The position numbers and the translations under genes are program-made. This document shows positions 7,260 through 15,713 of a stretch of DNA of 64,000 bases, piece by piece. The notes under the pieces are model-generated. The model had not been told where the DNA came from. It saw only the letters and a list, made by a program, of their open reading frames with translations, and did not search any database. Numbering within the stretch: position 1 is the stretch's first letter; every line of letters starts with the position of its first letter. The DNA is from Xanthobacter sp. YC-JY1 (GTDB taxonomy: Bacteria; Pseudomonadota; Alphaproteobacteria; Rhizobiales; Xanthobacteraceae): positions 1,473,001-1,537,000 of the forward strand of contig NZ_CP032674.1 of NCBI RefSeq assembly GCF_021730305.1. The letters are read 5' to 3'.

Positions 7260-8522
7260 ATGACCCGCAAGACAGACGAGACCATCGCCCGGCTCCGGCG
7301 CCCGCCATCGCTCGCCCGCCGGGCCGTGGTGGCCGCCGGCGCGCTGATGCTGGCGATGCCGGGGCTCGCCCTCGCGCAGGACCAGAGGACGATCAAGATC
7401 GGCGTGCTCACCGACATGTCCAGTCTCTATGCGGACGTGACCGGCAAGGGCTCGGTGGTTGCCACCCAGATGGCAGTCGAAGACTTCAACGCCGCCGGCA
7501 AGCCGCTCAAGGTTGAGGTAATTGCGGCCGATCACCAGAACAAGGCCGATGTGGCCGCCGGCATCGCCCGCAAGTGGTTCGACACCGAGGGTGTCGACAT
7601 GATTGTGGACGTGCCGAACTCGGCCGTCGCGCTCGCCGTGGCCGCCATCGCCCGCGAGAAGAACAAGGTGATGATCGCCTCCGGTCCCTCCTCCTCGGAC
7701 CTCACCGGAAAGGCCTGCTCGCCCAATACGGTGCACTGGACCTACGACACCTATGCCCTGGCCACCGGCGCCGCCACCGCGGTGGTGGAATCCGGTGGCA
7801 AGAACTGGTTCACGCTCACCGCCGACTACGCCTTCGGCCATGCCATGGAGCAGGACGTCCGGAACGTGGTCGCCCGCACCGGCGGCAAGGTGATCGGCGG
7901 TGTGCGCGCGCCTCTCAACACGCAGGATTTTTCCTCCTTCCTGCTGCAGGCGCAGGCGTCGGGCGCGCAGGTGGTCGGCCTCATCAATGCCGGCGGCGAC
8001 ACCATCAATTCCATCAAGCAGGCGGTGGAATTCGGCATCCCGCAGAGCGGGCAGCGCCTGGTGGCTACGGTGCTCTATCTCACCGATGTCCACTCGCTGG
8101 GGCTCAAGGTGGCGCAGGGCCTCCAGTTCACGGAGTCGTTCTACTGGGACCTCAACGAGGGCACCCGCGCCTGGACCAAGCGCTTCGCGCCGCGCAACGA
8201 CGGACGCTATCCGAGCGCCCTGCATGCCGGCGCCTATGCCTCGACCCTGCATTACCTCAAGGCCGTCTCGGCCGTCGGCAATGCAACGGACGGTGTGGCG
8301 GTGGTGGACAAGATGAAGGCCCTGCCCACAGACGATCCCCTGTTCGGCAAGGGCTCGATCCGCGTCGACGGACGCAAGATCCACCCCATGTTCCTGTTCC
8401 AGGTGAAGACGCCGGCCGAATCCAAGTATCCGTGGGACTATTACACGGTGGTGAAGTCCATTCCGCCGGAGCAGGTGTGGCGTCCGCTGTCCGAAGGCGG
8501 CTGTTCGCTGGTCAAGTCGTGA
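7260..8522 (+). CDS. Liv-type ABC transporter substrate-binding protein (Peripla_BP_6), orphan
   Basis: A 420-residue periplasmic binding protein with a long Sec signal (basic start, AGALMLAMPGLALAQ). The mature start TIKIGVLTDMSSLYADVTGK and the VIAADHQNKADVAAGIARKW segment place it in the branched-chain amino acid/amide/aromatic acid binding group. No permease or ATPase gene is adjacent; the nearest Liv membrane components are at 26024-29347. It is clearly paralogous to the binding protein at 37716 (shared SLY-D--G-GSV, QMAV-DFN, ADHQNKAD and NTVHWTYDT). Ribosome site GAAGGGAGGA. The stop overlaps the next start as GTGA. Confidence 0.92.
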   Translation: MTRKTDETIARLRRPPSLARRAVVAAGALMLAMPGLALAQDQRTIKIGVLTDMSSLYADVTGKGSVVATQMAVEDFNAAGKPLKVEVIAADHQNKADVAAGIARKWFDTEGVDMIVDVPNSAVALAVAAIAREKNKVMIASGPSSSDLTGKACSPNTVHWTYDTYALATGAATAVVESGGKNWFTLTADYAFGHAMEQDVRNVVARTGGKVIGGVRAPLNTQDFSSFLLQAQASGAQVVGLINAGGDTINSIKQAVEFGIPQSGQRLVATVLYLTDVHSLGLKVAQGLQFTESFYWDLNEGTRAWTKRFAPRNDGRYPSALHAGAYASTLHYLKAVSAVGNATDGVAVVDKMKALPTDDPLFGKGSIRVDGRKIHPMFLFQVKTPAESKYPWDYYTVVKSIPPEQVWRPLSEGGCSLVKS

Positions 8523-9256
8523 GCGTCGCGCTGGTCACGGGCGGCGGCGGCGGCATCGGGCGCGCCATCGCGCTCAAGCTGGCCGCTGCCGGGCACGACG
8601 TGGCGTTGATCGACCGCGACGTGGCGCTCGGCGCCGAGACGGCCCGGCTGGTGGAAGGGGCGGGTCGCGCCGCCCTCTTCCTCGCGGCCGATGTCTCGTC
8701 GCCGGCGGAAGTCGCGGCCTTCGTCGCCGAGACCGAGGGGCAGCTCGGCCCCATTGAACTCTTCGCCAACAATGCCGGCATCGAGGGGGCGGTTGCGCCC
8801 ATCTTCGACTACCCGGACGATGCCTTTGACGCCGTGATGGCGGTGAACGTCCGCGGCGTCTTCCTCGGCCTCAAGCACGTGCTGGCGCGGATGCGGCCAA
8901 GGGGGCGGGGCGCGGTGGTCAATACGGCCTCCACCTCCTCCATCCGGGGACGGCCCGGGCTCGCCGGCTATGTGGCGAGCAAGCACGCTGTCCTCGGCCT
9001 GACCCGCGTCGCCGCGCTCGACATGGCGGGCACCGCCATCCGGGTCAATGCCGTCCTGCCCGGTCCGGTGGAGACGCGGATGATCCGCGCGCTCGACGAC
9101 AAGGCGGCCGCCGCCGGTGGCATCCGAAGGGCCGGTACCGCGCCCTATGGCGCCCCGGAAGATGTGGCGAGCGTGGTCGCCTTTCTGCTCTCGCCGGCGG
9201 CCGCCCATGTCAACGGCGCCGCGTGGACAGTGGATGCAGGCGTGACAGTGGCCTGA
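8519..9256 (+). CDS. Short-chain dehydrogenase/reductase (SDR)
   Basis: A 245-residue classical SDR started by GTG at 8519, overlapping the preceding stop. It has the nucleotide motif TGGGGGIG near the N-terminus, the structural NNAG, catalytic serine in the TASTSS stretch and the active-site pair in YVASK. The C-terminal PEDVASVVAFLLSPAAAHVN and WTVDAG block is typical. An acidic residue after the second strand (LIDRD) suggests NAD rather than NADP. It would oxidise or reduce a hydroxyl/keto group within the 5222-10147 pathway. Confidence 0.9.
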   Translation: MSVALVTGGGGGIGRAIALKLAAAGHDVALIDRDVALGAETARLVEGAGRAALFLAADVSSPAEVAAFVAETEGQLGPIELFANNAGIEGAVAPIFDYPDDAFDAVMAVNVRGVFLGLKHVLARMRPRGRGAVVNTASTSSIRGRPGLAGYVASKHAVLGLTRVAALDMAGTAIRVNAVLPGPVETRMIRALDDKAAAAGGIRRAGTAPYGAPEDVASVVAFLLSPAAAHVNGAAWTVDAGVTVA

Positions 9257-9301
9257 CGGCCCGGCGCCGCGACGGTTTCTTTCAATCTGGGATGAACGAC
9301 T

Positions 9302-10147
9302 ATGAAGCTCTGCCGCTATGGCGCCCCGGGCGCGGAAAAGCCGGGTCTCGTCGATGGTGACGGCCGGCTGCGCGACCTCTCCGGCATCTGCGCGGACGTT
9401 GGGCCACGGGAGATATCACCCGAGGGCCTCGCCGCCTTGGCCGCAGTGGATCCCGCCTCCCTGCCCGAGGTGGAGGGCCGGCCCCGTTTCGGCGTGCCCT
9501 ACAGCGGCATGAGCAAGTTCGTCTGCATCGGCCTGAATTATTCGGATCACGCCGCCGAAGCTGGGATGGCGGTGCCGGACGAGCCGATCATCTTCCTCAA
9601 GGCGCCATCGGCCCTCTCGGGACCGGACGACCCCATCATCCAGCCGCCCCATTCGACACGGCTCGACTGGGAGGTCGAACTCGGCGTCGTGATCGGCACA
9701 ACCGCTCGCCATGTGAATGCGGCGGACTCGCTCGACTTCGTGGCCGGCTACTGCGTCGTGAACGACGTATCGGAACGCGCCTTCCAGATGCAGTCCTCCC
9801 AATGGGACAAGGGCAAGGGCTGCGACACGTTCGGCCCGGTGGGCCCGTTCCTCGTCACAAGGGACGAGGTGCCTGATCCGCAGAACCTCGACATGAGGCT
9901 CGACGTAAACGGGCGGCGCATGCAGAGCGGCAACACCCGCACGATGATCTTCGACGTCCGGGAGATCATCGCCTATTGCAGCCGCTACATGACGCTCCTG
10001 CCGGGCGACATCATCGCCACCGGCACTCCGCCCGGCGTCGGCATGGGGATGAAGCCCGAGCCGGTCTGGCTCCACCCGGGGGATGTGGTGGAACTCGAAA
10101 TCGCCGGGCTTGGCCGGCAGCGGCAGCAGGTGACTGCCCATAGATGA
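9302..10147 (+). CDS. Fumarylacetoacetate hydrolase (FAH) family protein
   Basis: A 281-residue protein with the FAH fold: short N-terminal domain, then KFVCIGLNYSDHAAEAG, PIIFLKAPSAL and the metal ligands in DWEVELGVVIG, ending with LLPGDIIATGTPPGVGMG. The family cleaves C-C bonds in beta-diketones or decarboxylates/hydrates oxo acids (ureidoglycolate lyase, HpaG and 5-oxopent-3-ene decarboxylases). Last gene of the operon; a strong terminator follows 45 bases later. Specific substrate unknown. Confidence 0.9.
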   Translation: MKLCRYGAPGAEKPGLVDGDGRLRDLSGICADVGPREISPEGLAALAAVDPASLPEVEGRPRFGVPYSGMSKFVCIGLNYSDHAAEAGMAVPDEPIIFLKAPSALSGPDDPIIQPPHSTRLDWEVELGVVIGTTARHVNAADSLDFVAGYCVVNDVSERAFQMQSSQWDKGKGCDTFGPVGPFLVTRDEVPDPQNLDMRLDVNGRRMQSGNTRTMIFDVREIIAYCSRYMTLLPGDIIATGTPPGVGMGMKPEPVWLHPGDVVELEIAGLGRQRQQVTAHR

Positions 10148-10192
10148 GCCCTGGCTGGGCCCCACAACGCCGATCCCGCGGTCGCCAGTGAG

Positions 10193-10216
10193 CCGGGTGA
10201 TTTCCCGGACTTTTTT
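10193..10216 (+). terminator. Rho-independent terminator
   Basis: Stem CCGGG (10193-10197) and CCCGG (10204-10208) with a six-base loop, followed by AC and TTTTTT at 10211-10216. It lies just after the FAH-family gene and closes the 5222-10147 operon. Confidence 0.85.
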
Positions 10217-10354
10217 ACCCGCGCATGGACGCTGATGGTCAGATTGCTCCGGTGCGTTCCGGGCAGCGACCATCGGCTGCCATTACCGCCCGCTTCTTGA
10301 TCGGGCCGCCCCGAGGGCCAATCCCGCCAAGACACCGCATTCCCGCCTCTGCCG

Positions 10355-10373
10355 ATCGTCTCAATTTTGGAAC
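10355..10373. promoter_or_regulatory. Putative LysR operator, copy 1
   Basis: The 19-base sequence ATCGTCTCAATTTTGGAAC matches 18 of 19 positions of 15522-15540, next to the LysR gene. The core is an imperfect inverted repeat around TT (CAA-TT-TTG within a 7-base arm pair ending in TTGGAAC). It lies 133 bases upstream of the acyl-CoA synthetase start and probably places the 10507-14535 operon under that LysR protein. Confidence 0.72.
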
Positions 10374-10506
10374 GTGACGGGCGCTCAATGCGCGCTTTCC
10401 GCTCCCCGCGCTGGCTGGTACCCAACCTCACAGAGCTGCAAAACCAACCAATGGGCAGCCGGACTCTCCCGCCGTGTGGCGAGGGCTTCCGAAGACGGAG
10501 GATCAT

Positions 10507-12645
10507 ATGGGAATGCCGATCAAACTGGCGACCGAGGCGAAGCGAGCCCAGGGACTGGATCGCCTGCTTGGCGCGAAGTCGGTCGCCATCATCGGCATGT
10601 CGTCCAAGCCACAGTCGGCGGGCCAGATCGTTCTCAAAAACCTGCGGGAGAACAGCTTTCCCGGTGCCATCCATCTGGTGGGGCGCACCCCCGGCGTCAT
10701 CGACGGCCTCAGTGTGATCACCGACATGGCGGAGCTGCCGCCCGGCGTGGACCTCGCCGTGCTCACCGTTCCGGCCGCAAGTGTCGAGGCGACGCTTGAT
10801 GCCTGCATGGCGCGCGACGTTGGCTCCGCCATCGTCTTCGCCTCGGGCTTTGCCGAGACGGGCGAGGAGGGGCGGCGGGAACAGGAGCGCATCGGCGCGC
10901 GGGTGCGTGTGGGCGGAATGGTCGTGGTCGGGCCAAATTGCCTCGGCTTCACCAATTACGCGGCCGGATTCAGCATCACCTTCGTGGGCGTCAACAAGGT
11001 GCCGGCGATGCCGCAGGGCGCCCGCGATGCGGTCGCCATCGTCTCCCAGTCGGGCGGGCTCGCCAATCACCTGCGCCATGGTCTGAACGCGCGCGGTGTT
11101 GCGGTTTCCTACAATATCTCCACCGGCAACGAGATGGATCTCGGTCTCGGCGATTTCGTCGATCATCTGGTGGACGACGCGGCGACGCGGGTAATCATGA
11201 TCTATGCCGAGGACATCCGCCGGCCGGACGTGTTCCTTGCTGCCGCCGCCCGCGCCCGGGCCATGGGCAAGCCGCTGGTCATGCTGTTTCCCGGCCGCAG
11301 TCCCCATGCGCGGGAAGCGGCCAAGTCACACACCGGCGCGCTTGCGGGCGACTATGCGGTGATGAAGGCCAAGGTGGAGCGCGCCGGCGTTCATCTGGTG
11401 GATACCCTCGACGAGTTCATGGATGTGGCCGAGATTCTCTCGCGCTATCCGGCGCCTTCCCGCGGGGGCCTCGGTATCCTCACCTTCTCCGGCGCCTTCT
11501 GCGGCATTGCCCATGATTTCTGTGCCGATATGGGCGTGGAGATTCCGGCCCTCTCGCCGGCCACGGAAGCCGAGCTGAAGGCGCTTCTGCCGGCGTTCAT
11601 CTCGCCCCGGAACCCCATCGACCTCGGCACCGAGGCGGTGTGGCGGCCGGAACTGGTGGGGGCGGGCGTCGCGGCGCTGCTCAAGGAGCCGGCCATCGGC
11701 GCGGTCGCCATCTCCATCCCCATCGTGTCGCCCGCGCACGCCAAGGCCTATGTGGAGCAGGTGGTGGCGGCGCGGGGCGAGAGCACGAAGCCGGTGGTCA
11801 TGGCGATGCTGGGGGACCAACTGCCCCTGCCGCCCGAATTCGTGGAGATCGCCCGCGCCAGCAAGGTGATCGTCTCGCGCTCATCGGACCGGGTGCTGAA
11901 GGCGCTGGCGCGGATCGTCCGCCAGCCTGATCCACGGCCGGCACCCCCAGCCGCGGCGCCGATGCAGGGGCGCGATCTGCCGCAGGGCACCCTGCCGGAG
12001 TGGCTGGGCAAAAGCCTGCTGGCGGGCGAGGGCATCAGGATTCCCGGCGGCCGTCTGGTTCGGACCCTGGACGAGGCCCGGGCGGCGGCGGAGGCCATCG
12101 GCTATCCCGTTGTCATCAAGGCGCAGGCCGGCGCGCTGGCCCACAAGACGGAAGCGGGCGGGGTGATCCTCAACCTTGCCGATGCCGACGCGCTCTCAGC
12201 CGCTTGGGCGACCCTGCATGCAAACATAGCCCGCGCCCAGCCCGGCCTCGTGCTGGAGGGCGTGCTGGTGGAGAAGATGTCGCCGAAGGGCCTGGAACTG
12301 GTGGTCGGCGGCCGCCGCGATCCACGCTGGGGGCCGGTGGTGCTCATCGGCCTCGGCGGCATCATGGTCGAGGCGCTGGGCGATGTCCGCCTTGTGGCAG
12401 CGGATGCCAGCCGGGAGGAGTTCGTCGCCGAGTTCGGCAAGCTGAAGGCGTCGAAGTTGCTTTACGGCTTCCGCAACCAGCCGCCCGTGGATGTGGCGGC
12501 GGCGGCGGATGTGGCGGTGGCGATCGGCCGCCTGCTGCTGGCGACGCCTGAGATCTCCGATGTCGAGATCAACCCGCTCATGGTCTACGAGCGCGGCCAC
12601 GGCGCCGTGGCGCTCGATGCCCTCATCGTCAGCGCCGGCGGCTGA
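10507..12645 (+). CDS. Acyl-CoA synthetase, NDP-forming (acetate-CoA ligase family)
   Basis: A 712-residue single-chain fusion: CoA-binding Rossmann domain (SVAIIGMSSKPQSAGQIVLK), succinyl-CoA ligase-like domains with VGPNCLGF, SQSGG and the SHTGALAG segment, and a C-terminal ATP-grasp domain from about residue 500 (GYPVVIKAQAGALAHKTEAG). It activates a carboxylic acid to its CoA thioester with NDP release. Start ATG at 10507 follows GGAGG by six bases. With the crotonase, thiolase and acyl-CoA dehydrogenases of this locus it should carry out the first catabolic step on the imported acid. Confidence 0.93.
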   Translation: MGMPIKLATEAKRAQGLDRLLGAKSVAIIGMSSKPQSAGQIVLKNLRENSFPGAIHLVGRTPGVIDGLSVITDMAELPPGVDLAVLTVPAASVEATLDACMARDVGSAIVFASGFAETGEEGRREQERIGARVRVGGMVVVGPNCLGFTNYAAGFSITFVGVNKVPAMPQGARDAVAIVSQSGGLANHLRHGLNARGVAVSYNISTGNEMDLGLGDFVDHLVDDAATRVIMIYAEDIRRPDVFLAAAARARAMGKPLVMLFPGRSPHAREAAKSHTGALAGDYAVMKAKVERAGVHLVDTLDEFMDVAEILSRYPAPSRGGLGILTFSGAFCGIAHDFCADMGVEIPALSPATEAELKALLPAFISPRNPIDLGTEAVWRPELVGAGVAALLKEPAIGAVAISIPIVSPAHAKAYVEQVVAARGESTKPVVMAMLGDQLPLPPEFVEIARASKVIVSRSSDRVLKALARIVRQPDPRPAPPAAAPMQGRDLPQGTLPEWLGKSLLAGEGIRIPGGRLVRTLDEARAAAEAIGYPVVIKAQAGALAHKTEAGGVILNLADADALSAAWATLHANIARAQPGLVLEGVLVEKMSPKGLELVVGGRRDPRWGPVVLIGLGGIMVEALGDVRLVAADASREEFVAEFGKLKASKLLYGFRNQPPVDVAAAADVAVAIGRLLLATPEISDVEINPLMVYERGHGAVALDALIVSAGG

Positions 12646-12698
12646 ACCTTCCGCCGGCAAGCAAAGCGACAGTAACGCACCAAGTATCGGAGCCTGAC

Positions 12699-13484
12699 AT
12701 GCCCGCGCTCGTGACCTACGAGGTCGAGGACAACATCGCGCTGATCGGCCTCAACAGACCGGAGAAGCGCAACGCCATGAACGACGCGCTGCTGATGGAG
12801 CTTCGCGACGTGCTCAACGATGCCGGCGACAAGATCGACGCCGCCGTGCTGTTCGGCCACGGCCAGAATTTCTCGGCCGGGCTCGATCTCGCCGAGTTGT
12901 CGAAGCGCCTGACGCCGGAGGGGCAGGCGCCGCGCAGGCGCAGGCCGCGCCATCTGTGGCACTCCACCTTCGATCTGCTCGCCCGCGGCAACTTCCCGGT
13001 GGTCTGCGCGCTCCATGGCGCCACCATCGGCGGCGGTCTGGAGCTTGCTTCCGCGGCCCACATCCGCGTGGCCGATGAAACCACCTTCTTCGGCCTGCCC
13101 GAGGGCCAGCGCGGCATCTTCGTGGGCGGCGGCGGCAGCGTGCGCACCCAGCGTATCATCGGCTATCCCATGATGGCCGACATGATGCTGACCGGGCGTA
13201 TCCTCACAGCCGAGGAAGGCAGCCGCTGCGGCCTCGCGCAATATGTGGTGCCGGCCGGGGAGGCGCTGGCGAAGGCCAAGGCGCTCGCCAGCGTCATCGC
13301 CTCCAACGTGCCCCAGACCAACTGGATGATCACCAACGTCCTGCCGCGCATCAACGATTTGTCGCACGACGACGGGCTCTTCATGGAATATCTCAACACG
13401 TCCATGACGCGACCGCCCGAAGCGCTGAAGCGCCTCGAAGATTTTCTGGAAAAGCGCGCGCCGGTGCTGGCGCGCCCCGAATAG
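12699..13484 (+). CDS. Enoyl-CoA hydratase/isomerase (crotonase) family protein
   Basis: A 261-residue crotonase. The two oxyanion-hole segments are visible (FSAGLDL and GATIGGGLELA) and acidic residues sit at both usual catalytic places (LEL in the second segment and FFGLPEGQRG). An Arg-rich insertion (RRRRPRHLW) lies near residue 88. It would hydrate an enoyl-CoA or cleave a ring/side-chain intermediate. It lies 53 bases after the synthetase and 52 before the binding-protein gene, in the same operon. Confidence 0.9.
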   Translation: MPALVTYEVEDNIALIGLNRPEKRNAMNDALLMELRDVLNDAGDKIDAAVLFGHGQNFSAGLDLAELSKRLTPEGQAPRRRRPRHLWHSTFDLLARGNFPVVCALHGATIGGGLELASAAHIRVADETTFFGLPEGQRGIFVGGGGSVRTQRIIGYPMMADMMLTGRILTAEEGSRCGLAQYVVPAGEALAKAKALASVIASNVPQTNWMITNVLPRINDLSHDDGLFMEYLNTSMTRPPEALKRLEDFLEKRAPVLARPE

Positions 13485-13536
13485 ACCCAAGAAGAACTTC
13501 AATAAGACAAATAAACACATAAAAGGGGAGGACGAA

Positions 13537-14535
13537 ATGGGCCATCTCGTCGATCGGCGGACACTTCTGCGGGCAGGCCTGGGAGCCGGTGCGGGCGCTC
13601 TGGCGGGCTTCCCGATGCGGGGAGCATCGGCGCAGGGCGATGCCGTGCGCTGGGCCTATCTGGTGCCCGGCTTCACCGTGCTTATCGCCCGCTACATGCA
13701 GCAGAAGAAGCTCGGTGAAGCGCCGGGTGTCGGCCTCGCCGCACCAAACGAATACGCGACCGTCTCCACCTATTACAACGATTTCGCCGCCGGAAACTAT
13801 GATGTCTGCATCGGCAGCTGGGACGTGTTCGCCCAGCGCTTCGAAGCCGGCGTGCCCATCCGCATGCTATGCACCATCACCACCGCGAGCATGATCTCGA
13901 TCCTCACCGGGGAGCCGTCGATCAAGGGCATCCCGGATCTCAAGGGCAAGACGCTGGCGGCGCCGCAATCCACTGGCACGTTCCGCATGGTGTCGAGCCT
14001 CATCAAGGAGCGCTACGGCCTGGAGCTGGGGCGTGACATCAACATCCAGGGCGTCGACAATCCGGCCTCGTCCATGACCATGGTTCTGGCCAACCGGGCG
14101 GACGCAGGTCTCTCCTGGGAGCCGAACATCAGCGCCGCACTTGCCCGGCGGAAGGACCTGTCGCTCATCTTCAACGCGGGCAACGTCTATCGGGAGATCA
14201 GCGGCGGGGCCGAACTGCCTTATTTCGGCATCGCCGTGCGCCGCGAACTGGCCGAGCGTGATCCCGAGCGGGTGCGACGCATCCGTGCGGCGTTCGAGAC
14301 CGCCATCAACGGCATCATCGCCGATCCGAAGGAGGCGGTGAGCCTCGTGGCGGATTCGGCCGGCGCGCCGGCCCCGGTGCTGCTCGATGCGCTTACCTCG
14401 AAGCGGCTCAGCTTCCGCTTCGGCTCCATGGCCTCGGCGGAGGAGCGCGCCCAGATGACCAAGGCCGGCGAGTTCCTGAAGCGGAACGGACTGCTGAAGC
14501 AGTCCATTGATCCCGGTTTCTTCATCGCGTCTTGA
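13537..14535 (+). CDS. ABC transporter substrate-binding protein, NitT/TauT family
   Basis: A 332-residue periplasmic protein with a twin-arginine type leader (DRRTLLRAGLGAGAGALAG) cut near GASAQ. The body (YLVPGFTVLIARYMQQKK, CIGSWDVFAQRFEAG, LKGKTLAAPQSTGTF) fits the NMT1/SsuA-like group. Ribosome site GGGGAGG precedes the ATG. Its cognate permease and ATPase are at 15714 and 16541, on the far side of the LysR gene, so the importer is split between two transcription units. The 3' end overlaps the LysR 3' end by 14 bases, tail to tail. Confidence 0.9.
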   Translation: MGHLVDRRTLLRAGLGAGAGALAGFPMRGASAQGDAVRWAYLVPGFTVLIARYMQQKKLGEAPGVGLAAPNEYATVSTYYNDFAAGNYDVCIGSWDVFAQRFEAGVPIRMLCTITTASMISILTGEPSIKGIPDLKGKTLAAPQSTGTFRMVSSLIKERYGLELGRDINIQGVDNPASSMTMVLANRADAGLSWEPNISAALARRKDLSLIFNAGNVYREISGGAELPYFGIAVRRELAERDPERVRRIRAAFETAINGIIADPKEAVSLVADSAGAPAPVLLDALTSKRLSFRFGSMASAEERAQMTKAGEFLKRNGLLKQSIDPGFFIAS

Positions 14536-15493
14536 GGCTCGAAGGCTCCTTGCGCGCGTCGCCCGCCGGGCGGCGCCGTACAGGATCGGCCTGCTCGCTG
14601 CGGTCGAGCCGCGCCGGCCCGTCGGCGGCGAGGAATGACTCCACGTGGTCCAGGAACACGCGGGTGCGCTGCGGCACGTGGCGGCCCGCAAAATAGGTCG
14701 CCGTCGCCTGGAGTGCGGGGATTTCCTCCTCCATCTCCAGACGCACGAGACGGCTGTTGGCGACGTCGCCCCGGCACATGACATTCGGCAGCACGCCGGC
14801 CCCGAGGCCCGCGATCACCAGCTCGCGCGCGACGCCGATATTGTTCACGCGGACCGTGCCGTGCCGGTCCGCGTCCCCCCGAGCCTCCTCCCGCCATATG
14901 CCTTCGGCCACCTGCTGCTCGGTGAGCACGCCCTTGACATCTGCGAGGCGGCGGGGCGTCGTGGCGAGCCGCGCGAGATATTTCGGGCTGGCATAGATGC
15001 CGCGCGTGAGCGCCGTCAGCCGACGTGACGGCACTCCCGGATTGACGAGGCTGCCGAGCTGGATGGCGATGTCGTAGGTCTCCTCCGTCACATCCACCCA
15101 TCGGCCGTTGACGTGGATGTCGAGGTCGATCATCGCGTACTTCTCGGCGAAGGACGCGATGGCGCTGCTGATCCAGCCGGTGCCGAAATCGATGGGCATG
15201 CTCACCCGCAGCTTGCCGCGCAGGCTGGTGCGCCGCTGCGTGGTCTGCAGCCCCGCGCTTTCCAGCTCCGCCGCGATGCGGGAGCAGTGGTCGTGCAGCC
15301 GGCGGCCCTCGTCGGTGACCAGGATGCGCCGGCTGGTACGCTTGAGCAGGGCCGCGCCGACCTGATCCTCCAGGTGCTTGATCTTCCGGCTGACGGTGGA
15401 CTTGGGCTGGCCAAGTAACCGTGCAGCTCTAGTAATGTTTTCCTGGTTGACCACCTCGAAGAACACCACCAGCGCGTTAAGGTCGAAGTTCAT
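14522..15493 (-). CDS. LysR-family transcriptional regulator
   Basis: A 323-residue regulator. I place the start at ATG 15493, preceded by GGGAGGAAGAG; an ATG at 15523 ten codons upstream has no ribosome site and would overlap the operator. The N-terminal winged helix is clear (ENITRAARLLGQPKSTVSRK, then IKHLEDQVGAALLKRTSR), followed by a periplasmic-binding-like effector domain of the GcvA/AaeR-like subgroup. It is divergent from the permease operon at 15714 and convergent with the binding-protein gene. The 19-base site shared by 10355 and 15522 probably is its operator. The effector is likely the transported acid or its CoA ester. Confidence 0.93.
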   Translation of the reverse strand: MNFDLNALVVFFEVVNQENITRAARLLGQPKSTVSRKIKHLEDQVGAALLKRTSRRILVTDEGRRLHDHCSRIAAELESAGLQTTQRRTSLRGKLRVSMPIDFGTGWISSAIASFAEKYAMIDLDIHVNGRWVDVTEETYDIAIQLGSLVNPGVPSRRLTALTRGIYASPKYLARLATTPRRLADVKGVLTEQQVAEGIWREEARGDADRHGTVRVNNIGVARELVIAGLGAGVLPNVMCRGDVANSRLVRLEMEEEIPALQATATYFAGRHVPQRTRVFLDHVESFLAADGPARLDRSEQADPVRRRPAGDARKEPSSLKTR

Positions 15494-15521
15494 CTCTTCC
15501 TCCCGGGCGATGGTTTCTAGC

Positions 15522-15540
15522 ATCGTCCCAATTTTGGAAC
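15522..15540. promoter_or_regulatory. Putative LysR operator, copy 2
   Basis: ATCGTCCCAATTTTGGAAC, differing in one base from 10355-10373. The arms GTCCCAA and TTGGAAC are inverted repeats with one mismatch around TT. It is 29 bases upstream of the LysR start and 174 bases upstream of the divergent permease start, the classic arrangement for LysR autoregulation with divergent control. Confidence 0.75.
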
Positions 15541-15713
15541 AACGCGCTGTGCGAATCCGCGCTTTGTGCCGCTGGAGGGGGTGCTATGGTCCGTTCAACG
15601 AAGGTGCTTCGGCTCCGGGGGCTGCGGCTCCCACGCCGTAACGGCGCCATCCGCCGGTCGCGCGCAGATGCTCGCGCACCCCATGGCGGGCAATGCGGGA
15701 GGTAGGGCACACG

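Larger units (their letters stand above)
10148..10506. other. Intergenic region between two operons
   Basis: This 359-bp gap contains the terminator at 10193, the LysR-type site at 10355 and, at its right end, the CGGAGG ribosome site for the acyl-CoA synthetase. The remainder (10217-10354) shows no gene or recognisable mobile-element remnant on either strand. Confidence 0.7.

Noticed and set aside
10217-10354. A possible transposase remnant in the gap before the acyl-CoA synthetase.
   Set aside because: All six frames are broken and none gives a recognisable transposase motif; no inverted or direct repeats flank it.
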